64,000 nucleotides of DNA from Thozetella sp. PMI_491 (lineage: Eukaryota > Ascomycota > Sordariomycetes > Chaetosphaeriales > Chaetosphaeriaceae): the NCBI GenBank assembly GCA_021432635.1, contig MU270107.1, positions 153,210-217,209 of the forward strand. Direction: 5' to 3'. The notes beneath the pieces were generated by a model that made no database searches, had not been told where the DNA came from, and saw only the letters and a list, made by a program, of their open reading frames with translations. The stretch's first letter is position 1, and each line of letters opens with the position of its first letter. Of this stretch, positions 9,360 through 19,736 are shown one piece after another. The translations under genes were made by a program, and so were the position numbers.

Positions 9360-12104
9360 ATGGAACAGCAGGCAGACGACTTGACCAAAGACTCAAGAGC
9401 GCCTCTCGGAGCTACATCTCAGAACCCGACCCGACCGCGAACTCCTCCTTCGGCCTCGGTGCCCTCACTCCGGTTTCCCAGACCACAAGGCAACCGCCAC
9501 CTTGCGAACTGGATCTCCAACAGCTCGCCCGACATCATGCCGCCCTCCACCTTGTCGGACGCCGGCAGCCTGACGGACTCGGCCTACGAGCTTATCAACA
9601 GCACCGATGGCGAGGTCGAGAGCCAGGATGGCCGCATGGCCGAGTCGATAGGCTCCCTCAGTGTGTCCCGTCCGGAAGACGTCCACAGCCTTGACGGCTC
9701 CGAGGATACCTACGAGAGCTCCGACGATGAGGAGGCTGACGACCACTCCTCGAGTGACATCTCTATCAAATATGCGGATGCATCCCTTCGCAACCCCTCC
9801 TCACATCCCTCCATCCACAGCCTCCCGTTCGGAGCCTCTACCGAGGCTCCGACTCCCCTTATCCAGTCGATTGAGTTCAAGGAGGCCGAGGCCCACGGCG
9901 AGAGCCCCATCATCGAGAAGGTCTGCGTCAAGCACACTGTCCGCGAGTTTAACGAGGAGGAGTCTGCTGCCATAGCGAAAGACTTGGGAATGCCTGAGAT
10001 CCCAAAGCGAATGATCGCCACCATCCGCCAGACCATGTCACAGCACTGCCTTTCGACCACGGAGCCCCTGCGGGTTCTCTACGTCGGCAGCCCGGCCGGC
10101 CAAAAAGATATCATCTACAAGCTATCCTCGGCCATCTGGGCGTCAGGCACCGCCGACGCGGAGAAAGTCGCCTACCGCAACACCGAGGGTGTCTACAACA
10201 TTGTGCCCATCTCGTCTTTTGGCTCCGCCAAGGAGCCCGAGATCCAGCTCATGGAGACGTCGGGCTACCAGATCAAGGTGGAGCACTGCACATTTGCAGA
10301 AGAGATCATCTACGAGGGCCAGTTCTTCCCATCTGACACGGTTTATTCTCTCACCATCGACGGCGATCGTGTCTACCGGTCCCTGTATAACCCCAGCGGC
10401 TCTGTCATCCAGCCCCGCTGGTCGCTACCGCATATTGCCATCTTTTATCTGACTGGGAACGACGATGCCGAGGCAGAGCATACCCGGTCTACCGCCTGGA
10501 AGTTCATGAAGCGCCATGGTGTGCCCTCGATTTTCATCTCGCATTCCCAAGCCCTCACTAAGCCCTCTACCGGGGACTGGTCCGGATACGTTGACCAGCA
10601 CGCCATCCACATGTGCTTGGAGTCGCGCGATCCAGATGTACCTAGCATCGCCCAGCGCGTTCCCATCGACCTTGCTTCGTTTATCAATATCGACGCACGG
10701 CAGATGAACCGAAACCTTTCATACCTAACTGGTCTGATCGACCCCGTCGAGCCGGCCGAGGGACTCTTGCAGCCCAAGGTCAAGGCGAAGACCAAGGCTC
10801 GTGAGGAGGAGCCGAGCCAGGAGAAGAGCATTGCGCAGAAGCTCTCGCGCCCTGACCTTTGGAAATCATGGCAGCCGAGCCAGCTGGGTCCAGAGGAGGT
10901 CACCTGCATTAGAATATCTCTTGCAGTTCTTGTCGCCGTCGTGTCTCTCGCGTTCTCGCCGACTCTATTCGCTTGGATGCGCCGAGACGTCAGTCTCCCG
11001 CCCCCTGGACCGACTATTACCGTCTTGCCCGTGGCCGCGCTGTCCACCCTCCAACCGACGACCTCGACCAGGGCGGTAACCACCTCCACATCTACCGTGG
11101 TTATCAATGTTACCTCCACCAAGACGGTCAAGATCAGCAAAGTTGAGCCCACAGCTAGCAGCTTGGCCTCCGTCTTATCTTTCGCCGGATTCCTGTCTGA
11201 CAAGCCCTCGAGTGCGCCCCCGGAGGCAGAGACCAAGAAGGTGCATTGCTCCGTTGAGGTCTACAGCCCAAGCGAAATCCTTGTCAAGCTCCCAGAGCGG
11301 ACTCTCTGGTCGTTCCTCGCTAAGGATGCCATCAAGATTGGCGTGTTCCGCGGCGAGGAATCTATCAAATGGCAGCGGCTTTCCTCCGTCGACGAGGGTC
11401 TCCTCCTCGATATCGGCAAGGACAATGCCTACGGTGTTCTTAACGTCTCGATCGTCACCACTAGGAAGCCCAAGATCAACGAGACCTTTGAGGTTAACTT
11501 TGGAAAGCCTATTGTCGCCGAGGTCCTTGCGGCTGGCATGCATATGCTGCAGGATATTGCCCACAAAGTTGCCAGCACTGCCGACGAGGCTGCCCACTTG
11601 GTCGAGGATACCTGCCGCCCCGCTGCTTCGGCGGGCATGGAACGGCTCCGTGAGGATGCTGCCTCCATCTTCAACAACCTCGTTACTGCAGGCAAGGCCG
11701 CTTCCCATGTCGCCGAGGATACCGTGAATCAAGTTAGAAGCTCCCTGAAGCCCAACGAGGTCTCACAATACCTCAAGAACGCACAGGATCGTCTGACGCA
11801 GCATTTCAAGTCGGCCGAGACGCTCCGCGATGACGTCGGCATGTCGCTGCTTAAAGCCCAGGTCGCCTCCAAGTTGTGGTGGCTCAAGGTCCAGGGCAAA
11901 TACAGCGAGCACAGCGAGTACGAGCGCAAAGCCACTCAGTTCTTAAAGGCGAAGCAGGCGGAGATCGCCAAGACCCAGAAACTTCGCCTGACGGAGGACT
12001 GCGGTCTACCAGGCACGAGCAAGCATCGCCAATGCCAGAAGAATCTGGAGTCTCGCGCGAAGGTGAAGGACAGCAGCCGGTGGAAGAAGATGATCATCGG
12101 CTGA
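9360..12104 (+). CDS. Conserved-looking single-pass membrane protein, function unknown
   Basis: I do not recognise this 914-aa protein. It is a single exon starting at the ATG at 9360. Residues 1-190 are Ser/Glu/Asp-rich and probably disordered. Residues about 200-460 look globular, with alternating beta and helix segments; one is a strand-loop-helix LRVLYVGSPAGQKD (about 237-250) that resembles a degenerate nucleotide-binding loop without the canonical GKS/T. A strongly hydrophobic helix at about 518-540 (SLAVLVAVVSLAFSPTLFAW) is a probable transmembrane segment. It is followed by a Thr/Val-rich linker, a second compact region (about 640-720) and a long amphipathic helical tail rich in Ala, Glu and His (about 720-850). 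The C-terminus is strongly basic. Codon bias is strong and the frame is 2.7 kb, so it is certainly coding. A role at an organelle membrane is a guess. Confidence 0.85.
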   Translation: MEQQADDLTKDSRAPLGATSQNPTRPRTPPSASVPSLRFPRPQGNRHLANWISNSSPDIMPPSTLSDAGSLTDSAYELINSTDGEVESQDGRMAESIGSLSVSRPEDVHSLDGSEDTYESSDDEEADDHSSSDISIKYADASLRNPSSHPSIHSLPFGASTEAPTPLIQSIEFKEAEAHGESPIIEKVCVKHTVREFNEEESAAIAKDLGMPEIPKRMIATIRQTMSQHCLSTTEPLRVLYVGSPAGQKDIIYKLSSAIWASGTADAEKVAYRNTEGVYNIVPISSFGSAKEPEIQLMETSGYQIKVEHCTFAEEIIYEGQFFPSDTVYSLTIDGDRVYRSLYNPSGSVIQPRWSLPHIAIFYLTGNDDAEAEHTRSTAWKFMKRHGVPSIFISHSQALTKPSTGDWSGYVDQHAIHMCLESRDPDVPSIAQRVPIDLASFINIDARQMNRNLSYLTGLIDPVEPAEGLLQPKVKAKTKAREEEPSQEKSIAQKLSRPDLWKSWQPSQLGPEEVTCIRISLAVLVAVVSLAFSPTLFAWMRRDVSLPPPGPTITVLPVAALSTLQPTTSTRAVTTSTSTVVINVTSTKTVKISKVEPTASSLASVLSFAGFLSDKPSSAPPEAETKKVHCSVEVYSPSEILVKLPERTLWSFLAKDAIKIGVFRGEESIKWQRLSSVDEGLLLDIGKDNAYGVLNVSIVTTRKPKINETFEVNFGKPIVAEVLAAGMHMLQDIAHKVASTADEAAHLVEDTCRPAASAGMERLREDAASIFNNLVTAGKAASHVAEDTVNQVRSSLKPNEVSQYLKNAQDRLTQHFKSAETLRDDVGMSLLKAQVASKLWWLKVQGKYSEHSEYERKATQFLKAKQAEIAKTQKLRLTEDCGLPGTSKHRQCQKNLESRAKVKDSSRWKKMIIG

Positions 12105-13372
12105 TTGTCACCTCTCTACTCTACTCTACATCTCGGGGGCGCCGGTTGGTTTTTTTTTTTCCCCGTTTTCTTTTTTTGTGGTGTTCTCGTACTTGTATCA
12201 CGAGATAGGGTCAGGGTCGCACTGGGGAAGGGGCATAACGGATACCATTAACAAATACCATATGATGCCCTTCATAGCACGACTGCTTCCTCTTTCCCTC
12301 TCCCGAGCAGGTCCGTTAGGATGGAAGGAAGGGATGGATGTATGGACGGATCAGGAGCACAGGGAAACGTCAGGGACCGGAGTTTGTGCGGCTGGCTTCG
12401 TGATTGCAAAGAGGCTGCTTTCGTTTTTCCTATTTTTCACCATCTCCGCACTTCAGGCTCTTGCCCGGTCCGCTCAGGCGCACATACTTGCTCGTCCTTT
12501 ATATCAGGAATGGCGGCCATCGGCTTCTGAGGCTGTTGGCTTCTGCGCGGCCATGGGGTGTAGGAAGCGCAATCCTTTCCCCCTTTCTTTAGCTTAGCAG
12601 CCTCGCATATGTACTCGGATAAAGGTTCTTGAGCCTCTGCCCTCGCTTTTCCGATCGTGTGTGCCTGTGGGTATGTTAGATGCGTGATGTGGCCGCTGTC
12701 AAAATCTGTAATCGTTTTAGCAGTAAACCTTCGGCCAACACATTTGTAAAGGCGGGACGGAAAGCACTGCGTCAACAAGACCATGATGCACACTGGTGTC
12801 TAGGACGAACACGGCGGGAAATCTGTGTAAATTTCCATGAGACTTTCTCCCTTCGCCCAAGACAACAAATGAGGTTCGGATAATGCACAGCACAAAAATA
12901 GATGGTGCCATGCGAGCTCCAGCGCGGCAGCGCGTGTTCTCGACCTCAGCCGACCGAGCCCCTCAAGCCCCTGAATAGTGTGTTGACACAAGCGGCATGT
13001 CACTTGAGCAACCCCACATTGGTCAAGGGGTAGCAGAGTAAAATCTGAGGTCAGGTCGCGGCCCTGGGACACGAGCCACATGCTCCTGGCTGGAAAGAGT
13101 GGGGGCAAGTGCGACACGGCCTGCATGTATCTCGCCGGCAAATTTTGCATGACAGAGTACCTTTCGATCTCACCGTCGGCTTGGTCCGAGCTCTTTTGGG
13201 ACCCAGTCGGACACCCCTCCACCGCCTTAGGCATTTGTTGATAATGTGAGTGAGGGGCATCCTCAGGATCTTCTCCCCCCACTCCACACCCTGAACAGCA
13301 CAACACACACGCCACCGGCCCCGCGACTACATCCAAGCATTTATTTTGCGCCGTACCTGATACTTTATCATC
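12105..13372. other. Intergenic region
   Basis: The 3' flank of the membrane-protein gene and the promoter of the RanBP1 gene. Nothing gene-like was seen; T-rich runs occur at about 12148-12175. Confidence 0.6.
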
Positions 13373-14558
13373 ATGTCGTCTACCGAGAACACAGACAAGG
13401 CTCCCGAGGAGGTCAAGCCCGAGGAGACGGCCCAGGTGCGTGACTCTTGTTTTCTTTTGTGTTCTCTCCTTGCCTTGGCCCTGTTGCCTCGCCCTCCTCC
13501 GCCTAGCTGCAGGTGCAGTCGGCGACGTCTGCGACATGTCGGGGACTTGAACCTAGAATAGCATCTAGACTATCCCGCTGGCGTCTCCTGTTTCCACATT
13601 TTTACTCTTTTGAGCGATCCCCTGCGATGCCGTTGCCCCTCTTCGCAATCACTCAGCGACTGACATGAAGTCTGTCGCCACTCTAGGCCCCCGAGGCTGA
13701 AAAGCCCGTCACTTCCTCCGCTGTCTTCTCGATGTTCGGTGGTGGTGCCAAGAAGGAGAAGGTCGAGGATGAGGACCGGGGCGACAACTCTGGTAGCGCC
13801 AAAGCGCAGCGCGAAGCGGCCGCCGGGGACGAGGTAGGTTTCCTGTCGCACCTAGCCGTGCACCACCCCCCCTCTGGAACCACGCCTCGGTTACTCATGT
13901 CTTTTGATGCAATGTAGGATCAAGCCCCGGAATCCGAGGACATCCACTTCGAGCCAGTCATTCATCTGACCGAGAAGGTCGAGACCAAGACAAACGAGGA
14001 GTCGGAGGAGCAGATGTTCAAGATGCGTGCCAAGCTCTTCAAGTTCGTCAAGGAGTCGAGCGAGTGGAAGGAGCGTGGCACTGGTGATGTCCGCCTCCTT
14101 AAGCACGTTGATAACGGCAAGACCCGTCTCGTCATGCGCCGTGACAAGACCCTGAAGGTGTGCGCCAACCACTACAGTACGTCGTCCCTTTGCAAGCCTG
14201 ACCGCGTCCCTCCGCCGCGCCCGGCCCCGCAGAGAAGGGACTCGCTGATAGCAGATTAGTCGTCCCCGAGATGAAGCTCTCCCCCAACGTCGGTTCGGAC
14301 CGCTCCTGGGTCTGGAACGCTGCCGCCGATGTCAGTGAGGGCGAGCCGGAGGCCGTGACTCTCGCCATTCGATTTGCCAACTCCGAAAGTAGGTTCTCAG
14401 GATCGCCAGCCGCGGGCCATCTCCTCTAACTAGTCTTCATAGATGCCAACGCTTTCAAGGATGCTTTCCTCAAGGCCCAGAAGGACAACGAGGCTCTCTT
14501 CCAGACCGCCGAGGCTGCTGAGGAGAAGAAGGAGGCGGCCGAGGAGAAGGCCGAGTAA
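13373..14558 (+). CDS. Ran-binding protein 1 (Yrb1 homologue)
   Basis: Cytoplasmic Ran-GTP-binding cofactor that stimulates RanGAP and releases export complexes after nuclear export. Five exons: 13373-13435, 13687-13833, 13918-14176, 14260-14388 and 14443-14558 (237 aa). All have GT-AG borders and the frame is kept throughout. The Ran-binding domain spans about residues 80-215: [18 protein letters not shown], then [11 protein letters not shown], then [14 protein letters not shown], then [16 protein letters not shown] and the [15 protein letters not shown] segment. These are hallmark RanBD motifs. A Gly/Lys-rich N-terminal extension and an acidic, Lys/Glu-rich tail flank the domain, as in other fungal members. 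The first intron is long for the window (251 nt). The call is secure. Confidence 0.95.
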
Positions 14559-16174
14559 GAGCATAGCTATTGCTAGGAACACATCACATGGCGTCGCATT
14601 CCGCAGACTGCTCCTCCCCATTACCCAAGATGCCCATATCTCCACATCCGGCCCCCTTGCCCCCCTCCGCCGCCTCACTTCCCCTGACCCTGGCCGTTGC
14701 TCTAATGCCCGACGGCCATATACCACCGACCCCATGAAGGGTCTGAATGGATGATGCAACGAAAGCTGGGAAATTCTTGAGAACTCATGAGGTAGATTCT
14801 CGAGAGTTGTAGATAGAAGAAAACAAAACACCTTGTCCCCCAATTTATTGGAGAGCAAACGAGACGACGGTCTTGGTCTGTAGATGTAGTATATGTCGCG
14901 CTCTTTGGCGGGGCCATTCTTGGGCTTCGAATCTAGCACATGCTTAATCGTCCGCCGTATTACCCAGTAGTTGTTCAAACCGATGCCAAAGTCGATACAT
15001 AACAGCCACCAAGGGACCAATATTGCCCGGTCCTGCGCCGAGCTCCCTTCAGCCCAAAGCCCGAGAGAGCCTGCCCAAGGCTTGCTGGCCATCGGTGCTG
15101 GATATGCTGTGCGTTCTAACCAGTGCGTTAGGCTTCTATTTGCACTGTATCATTGGGGTTGAAGTAGCAACTTAAGCTACAACTCCAGTGGCGGCCCGTA
15201 CAGTATTCAAAATACTGTAGAAACCGTGCACGGACCAAGCTCTTTACGACGCCGCTCTAAACTTTGCGACCGCTGATCGTGTCGCGTCTGCGGACTTGGT
15301 TTAGCCACGACATCGTGATCTGGAAGTCAGCCACCACCTCTCAGCATTGCGGTACGTCTAACCCTTCATCGCGGCTTGTGCCTGCCCGGAACCTCCAATT
15401 GAGGTGTAGCGGGTGCCTACACTGTCCTTCCCACTGGTTGCAAAACGCGAAGCTAACGAGCGCAAAGAGTCGTCCTCCCAGCCTCCGCCCTCCCCCCTCC
15501 CATTCGAAGAACCCACGCCTCACCCCTCTTCCTACCTGGCCCCTCTCTCGCTTGTCTAGAGTGCCAGAGGACCACGAGACGTCTGTTTGTGCAGAGAAGG
15601 CCGGACTGCTGTCGCGTACGTCGCTACCCGCACCGCTCCTCTGCCCTGAGAGAGGCTGACAAGGGCGCACAGGGACGTTGCGCAACATAAAGACCGAATC
15701 CTTGTCTCCTCGCCATCTCTGCCGCCTGCCAACCAGCCAACTCGACCGTGCTTGTGCTTGCCGAGGCCTGAATAGAGGAAGAACAGCGCGTATACACAGG
15801 CGTTCTGTTCGTTTGGAAGATAGCGACCACCGCCTGAGCAGACCGGCATCTGGTCACGGAGCGATATTTGTTGCCCCGTGTCTTTCTAGTCAAGGTGCAG
15901 AGTTAGCTGTCAAAAGAGGTTCAAGATGATTGTCGAGGTACGGGGATCGAATTCCTACCCTCTACCGCCTTGTCAATACCCACCCTGCCTTCTTTGCTTC
16001 TCTTCCCTCCAGTACCTTCTCCGACTTGTTCGTCCTTCCCCTAAGAAGCAAGCTGAAGCGCTTCAACTGCCCAACCACATTTTGCAGTCCATATCGCCCA
16101 CCGCCAGAACATCCCAAGCCACGAAGCCATAACCACGTCCCCCGCATCCCATCAAGATAGTGACGAAGCAGACA
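14559..16174. other. Intergenic region
   Basis: About 1.6 kb between RanBP1 and Taf14. An ATG-initiated - strand frame (15092 down to 14430) runs into the antisense of the RanBP1 last exon. I do not annotate it because it has no recognisable domain. The part from about 15930 on is the likely leader of the Taf14 gene. Confidence 0.55.
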
Positions 16175-17144
16175 ATGGCTAACAAGTCCATCCAGCGCAA
16201 AGTCAAGGTGGTGACGGAGCAGCACACCATGTATGTCCTGGTCGCCTGGCGCTTCAGGCGCGAGTCACATTACACTCGTGCTCCCCACCCCGTCCTGAAC
16301 AGCTCCCGAGCTAATCACATTCTCACTATAGCGACAAGCCTGCCCTCCAAGAAGGCTTCCCGATGCGTGAGTGGACAGTGGAGCTCTACATCCTGGACCA
16401 AGATGGCAAGGAGCACCAGGCCAAGTGCTTCACCAAGGTTACCTACAACCTCCACCCATCCTTCGAGGACCCAGTTCAGAGTATGTACCCTCCAGCTATC
16501 GCGACCATGGGCCTTTTGCTATTGTCGAGGACATAATGTTGACTCTACCCGCGCTAGCTTTCTCTGAGCCCCCCTTCAAGTGTACCAACGAAGGATGGGG
16601 TGAGTTCGAGATGAGCATCGACATGTACACCACTGAGAAGGGAGGCAAGACGACCATTATGCATGATCTCAACTTTGCCCAGTCGACGTATGAAAACATC
16701 CACCCCGTCTCGTTCAAGAACCCCTCCCAGGCGCTGCAGCAGATCCTGCGCGAGACCGGTCCTCTTCCATCGGATGAGGAGCGCAAGAAGAAGACGGACG
16801 GCGGCAAGAAGAAGGCCAAGTTCGACGTGGAGAAGATGGCGGAAGGTCTCGTCAAGCTGAACGAGGAGGACCTCTTGCAGGTCATCCAGCTCATCCATGA
16901 CCACAAGGATGATTCCACCTACATCCAAAACAATATCGATGGTGGGTGAGAACGCCCCAGTATCTCAAGCTGGGAGGCTAACCATGATAAACAGCCGGAG
17001 AGTTCTCCGTGGACCTGTACACTATGCCAGAGCCCCTGATGAAGATGCTTTGGGACCTGCTGGTAAGTCTGGAGGGACCCCGGCCCGCACCCTGAGTAGC
17101 GCTGACAAGGACCCTAGGTCCGAGCTGGCGTGGTTTCTAACTAG
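16175..17144 (+). CDS. YEATS-domain protein Taf14 (TFIID/TFIIF/chromatin-remodeller subunit)
   Basis: Small nuclear subunit shared in yeast by TFIID, TFIIF, SWI/SNF, INO80 and NuA3; the YEATS domain reads acylated histone lysines. Five exons: 16175-16230, 16332-16480, 16558-16941, 16995-17062 and 17118-17144 (227 aa), joined by GTATGT, GTATGT, GTGGGT and GTAAGT donors. The YEATS domain covers about residues 5-125: MREWTVELYILDQDGKEH, YNLHPSFEDPV, FSEPPFKCTNEGWGEFEM and a following strand. The C-terminal extra-terminal (ET) domain (about 155-227) includes LNEEDLLQVIQLIHDH and ends DLLVRAGVVSN. Length and domain order match the family. The last exon has only eight sense codons, easily missed by gene finders. 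The start chosen is the first ATG; upstream codons in frame are non-ATG. Confidence 0.95.
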
Positions 17145-19736
17145 AGCTGCGTGCCTCTTCCGTCTATCTTTGCATGCTGCGGCGCTCGGCGTTCCCCGGA
17201 GTGGAAGAGACAAAAAGGCATGGGTGGTTCCTCCACGACCTCACCGATGCTTTTGGGAGGTCCTATTTTGCGAGCCGGCGCATCTCCCATCTCCCATCTC
17301 CCTCACCTACTCTTGTGCGGACCTTTGGTCTGCCTACTCAGCGCTGCTTTGGACAACACCGCCGCAGCCGCGGCTGCGGCGGGTGATCCTGTGCTGACGC
17401 ACTGGCTTCCCTCCGGATGGCGTCTCTCTGGTCTTCGTTTCTGGTCCTCGCTTGCTTTCCGAGTCTCGTTTGGGCTGTATTGCATGGCCGCTCCGGGGGT
17501 GACGATACCCAGGAATGGATTTTTTTTGGGGGACTTTAGGTGCCATGGACAGGGGCTCAAGGATTCTATGGCATCGGTTCTACGCGCCGTGCTCTCCTCG
17601 CACGGCGTACGCATAGGATTTGGGGCACATGCCCAACCGCCCTCGTTTAGTCGATAGGTTGGTAGACTGAATACCAGGTACAAAATCATTAGGTTGGACG
17701 AGACTGAGACCACAGATGCGCGCCAGCTGCGGATCATACCCATGCCAGGTTGTGCCTGCTTTAGCTAGCCGCCATGACTGTCTCATAGCGTCAAAGGACA
17801 GGCACGCGCAAACGCAAACACGAACGACCTATTTTGAAAGCCACTCGGTGAGCATTGTATGTAATACCGAGACCTCGATGCGGAGCGCAAAGTCAAATGG
17901 AACCAGCAAAAGAAAGAAAAAGAGAGCGTCGAAGCGGTTTGGGTTTCGCGACTCGAGGCTTAGCAGCTCGCGCTGTCTCCAGCATCTGATTTGTAGCTGA
18001 CCCGAGGCATTCACAGGTAGTTGCAGCCTCGTGGACGCCGTCGACTTACACGGGGACATTTGCCCCTTCCGGAAATACCGAGGTGATCGATCTCCAGGGG
18101 TTCCTGGGGGGTGGCAAGAGTGGATAGATGGGCCCCATGCACCATCCCGCCGCCAGAGGGAACCCGCCGGGGAATGGCTTGCTAGGGTAGACGGGCGAGT
18201 GAGTCGTAGCAATTGAATCAATGACATCAGACGGGTCACTTGGGCTGACTGTCTCGAAACTCACCGCCTGTCTTTGGGCCTTGAGTTCCTGGCCCTCAAG
18301 GCGGGTGAGACCCAAGAAAGGCAGCGCGAGATCGGCCTTGTGACCAAGCTCCAGGGGCACGGTGTCGGGAGGCTCATGGTCAAGTGACCTCCAGGGACGC
18401 GGCAGCGCGCCGCCTGCTAAGCCCAAGCGCAGGCCTGCGATTCGTCGGAGTACCGTGCTCCTGCTACACAATCCTGGAACCCCCGATCGAGCACCTGACG
18501 GCCGCATCGTGCGGAGGATCCGTAGATCTCGGCGTCCGGAGGGAGGGAGAGAGGAAGGGGAAGGAGGGAGAGGAGAGGGAATCAAGTTGACTAAGGCACC
18601 GGGCCGGGAGAGGCAAACTCAGAGCGTGTGGAGCGGACAGACTTTCGTGTGTCGAGCTCGCCAGCCTGTGATCTCCCTGGATTTGTCTGTGAGAGGTGGT
18701 AACACAGCAGATCGGTAAGGCTATGCGGCAGACAAAGCAGCTGCGTGGTCTCTTATCATCGCACCGAGATCCCGAAGTCGCAAAGACGCGCCTTCTCATT
18801 GCCTGCATTTTCATTGCCCGCCGTCCGCGCAAACTACCGCTGCGTCCAGCCCGCCTGCTTGCGAGCGAGAGAGCCCGAAGGGCAAGAGAGAGCGAGCGAG
18901 GCGAAGCGGCAATTGGTCATCACCACCCCGGAATCTTTTTTTTTTTTCGGGTCATCGGGGTTCTGGTTATCGTGGCTGGTTGCAACCCGTGGGCGCTGGA
19001 CGGGCAGGACGAGCAATTCAATCATACCTCTTGCCTCGACTGGTTAGCGGCCTTGTGCCCTAGGGCACTTGCACTTGCATCTCTTTCTTTTTTTTCTTTT
19101 GCATCTTGGCCGTCGAGCCTGCCTGCCTGCTGCCCACTCTGGTGCGGCACACCTCAACAAAACCTTTCTTTTTTTTTGGGTCGAACAAGGCAGGCATCGC
19201 TGCCTGAAGCACCAGCGCCACTGCAGCTGCTGTCCTCTCGCCAGCCGTGTTCGAAATCTCGAAATTCCCAGATCACTTATCCATCCGCACCCCGACAAGG
19301 CCGACCCTCCTTGTTCGCCTCGGGCCCCTCCCCCCTCCCTACCTAGGGACGTATCACATTCAGATCGGTGCTGATAGGCTCGCATCGCCCTGGAGCTTGC
19401 CCCATTTGCGCCGTTGTGCGGGCCGTTGGTTTTTCGAGTCCTTTCGCAACCCCGCAGCGGCCAGCTTGGCCAGCTTCCAGTGCGGGCACCGAGGGGCCTT
19501 TATTGCCCACCCCCCCGCCGCCTCGAGTGGAGGGGAACGTTTTCCTGGCCCGGTCCATCTTGACCCTACAACCATCGCAAACCGCTTCAAACCGACCGAG
19601 AGCTCGGCTCATCCACACCCACCGCCGCGTTCGAGACCTCTCATCGCACGGCGCTCAGCGTCGCATTGATTCATATTGTCAGATCGGATCTTGAATAAAA
19701 AGGGCAGGCCTTACCGGCCCCCACCCCCTTCCCGCC
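17145..19736. other. Intergenic region with a coding-like island at about 18217-18387
   Basis: About 2.6 kb without a complete gene. One stretch, + strand 18217-18387, is open for 56 codons before a TGA and has strong codon-position bias, but it lacks a usable start (see findings). The rest shows short tracts of T (about 18939-18949 and 19169-19178). From about 19320 to 19736 it looks like the leader of the regulator gene. Confidence 0.5.
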
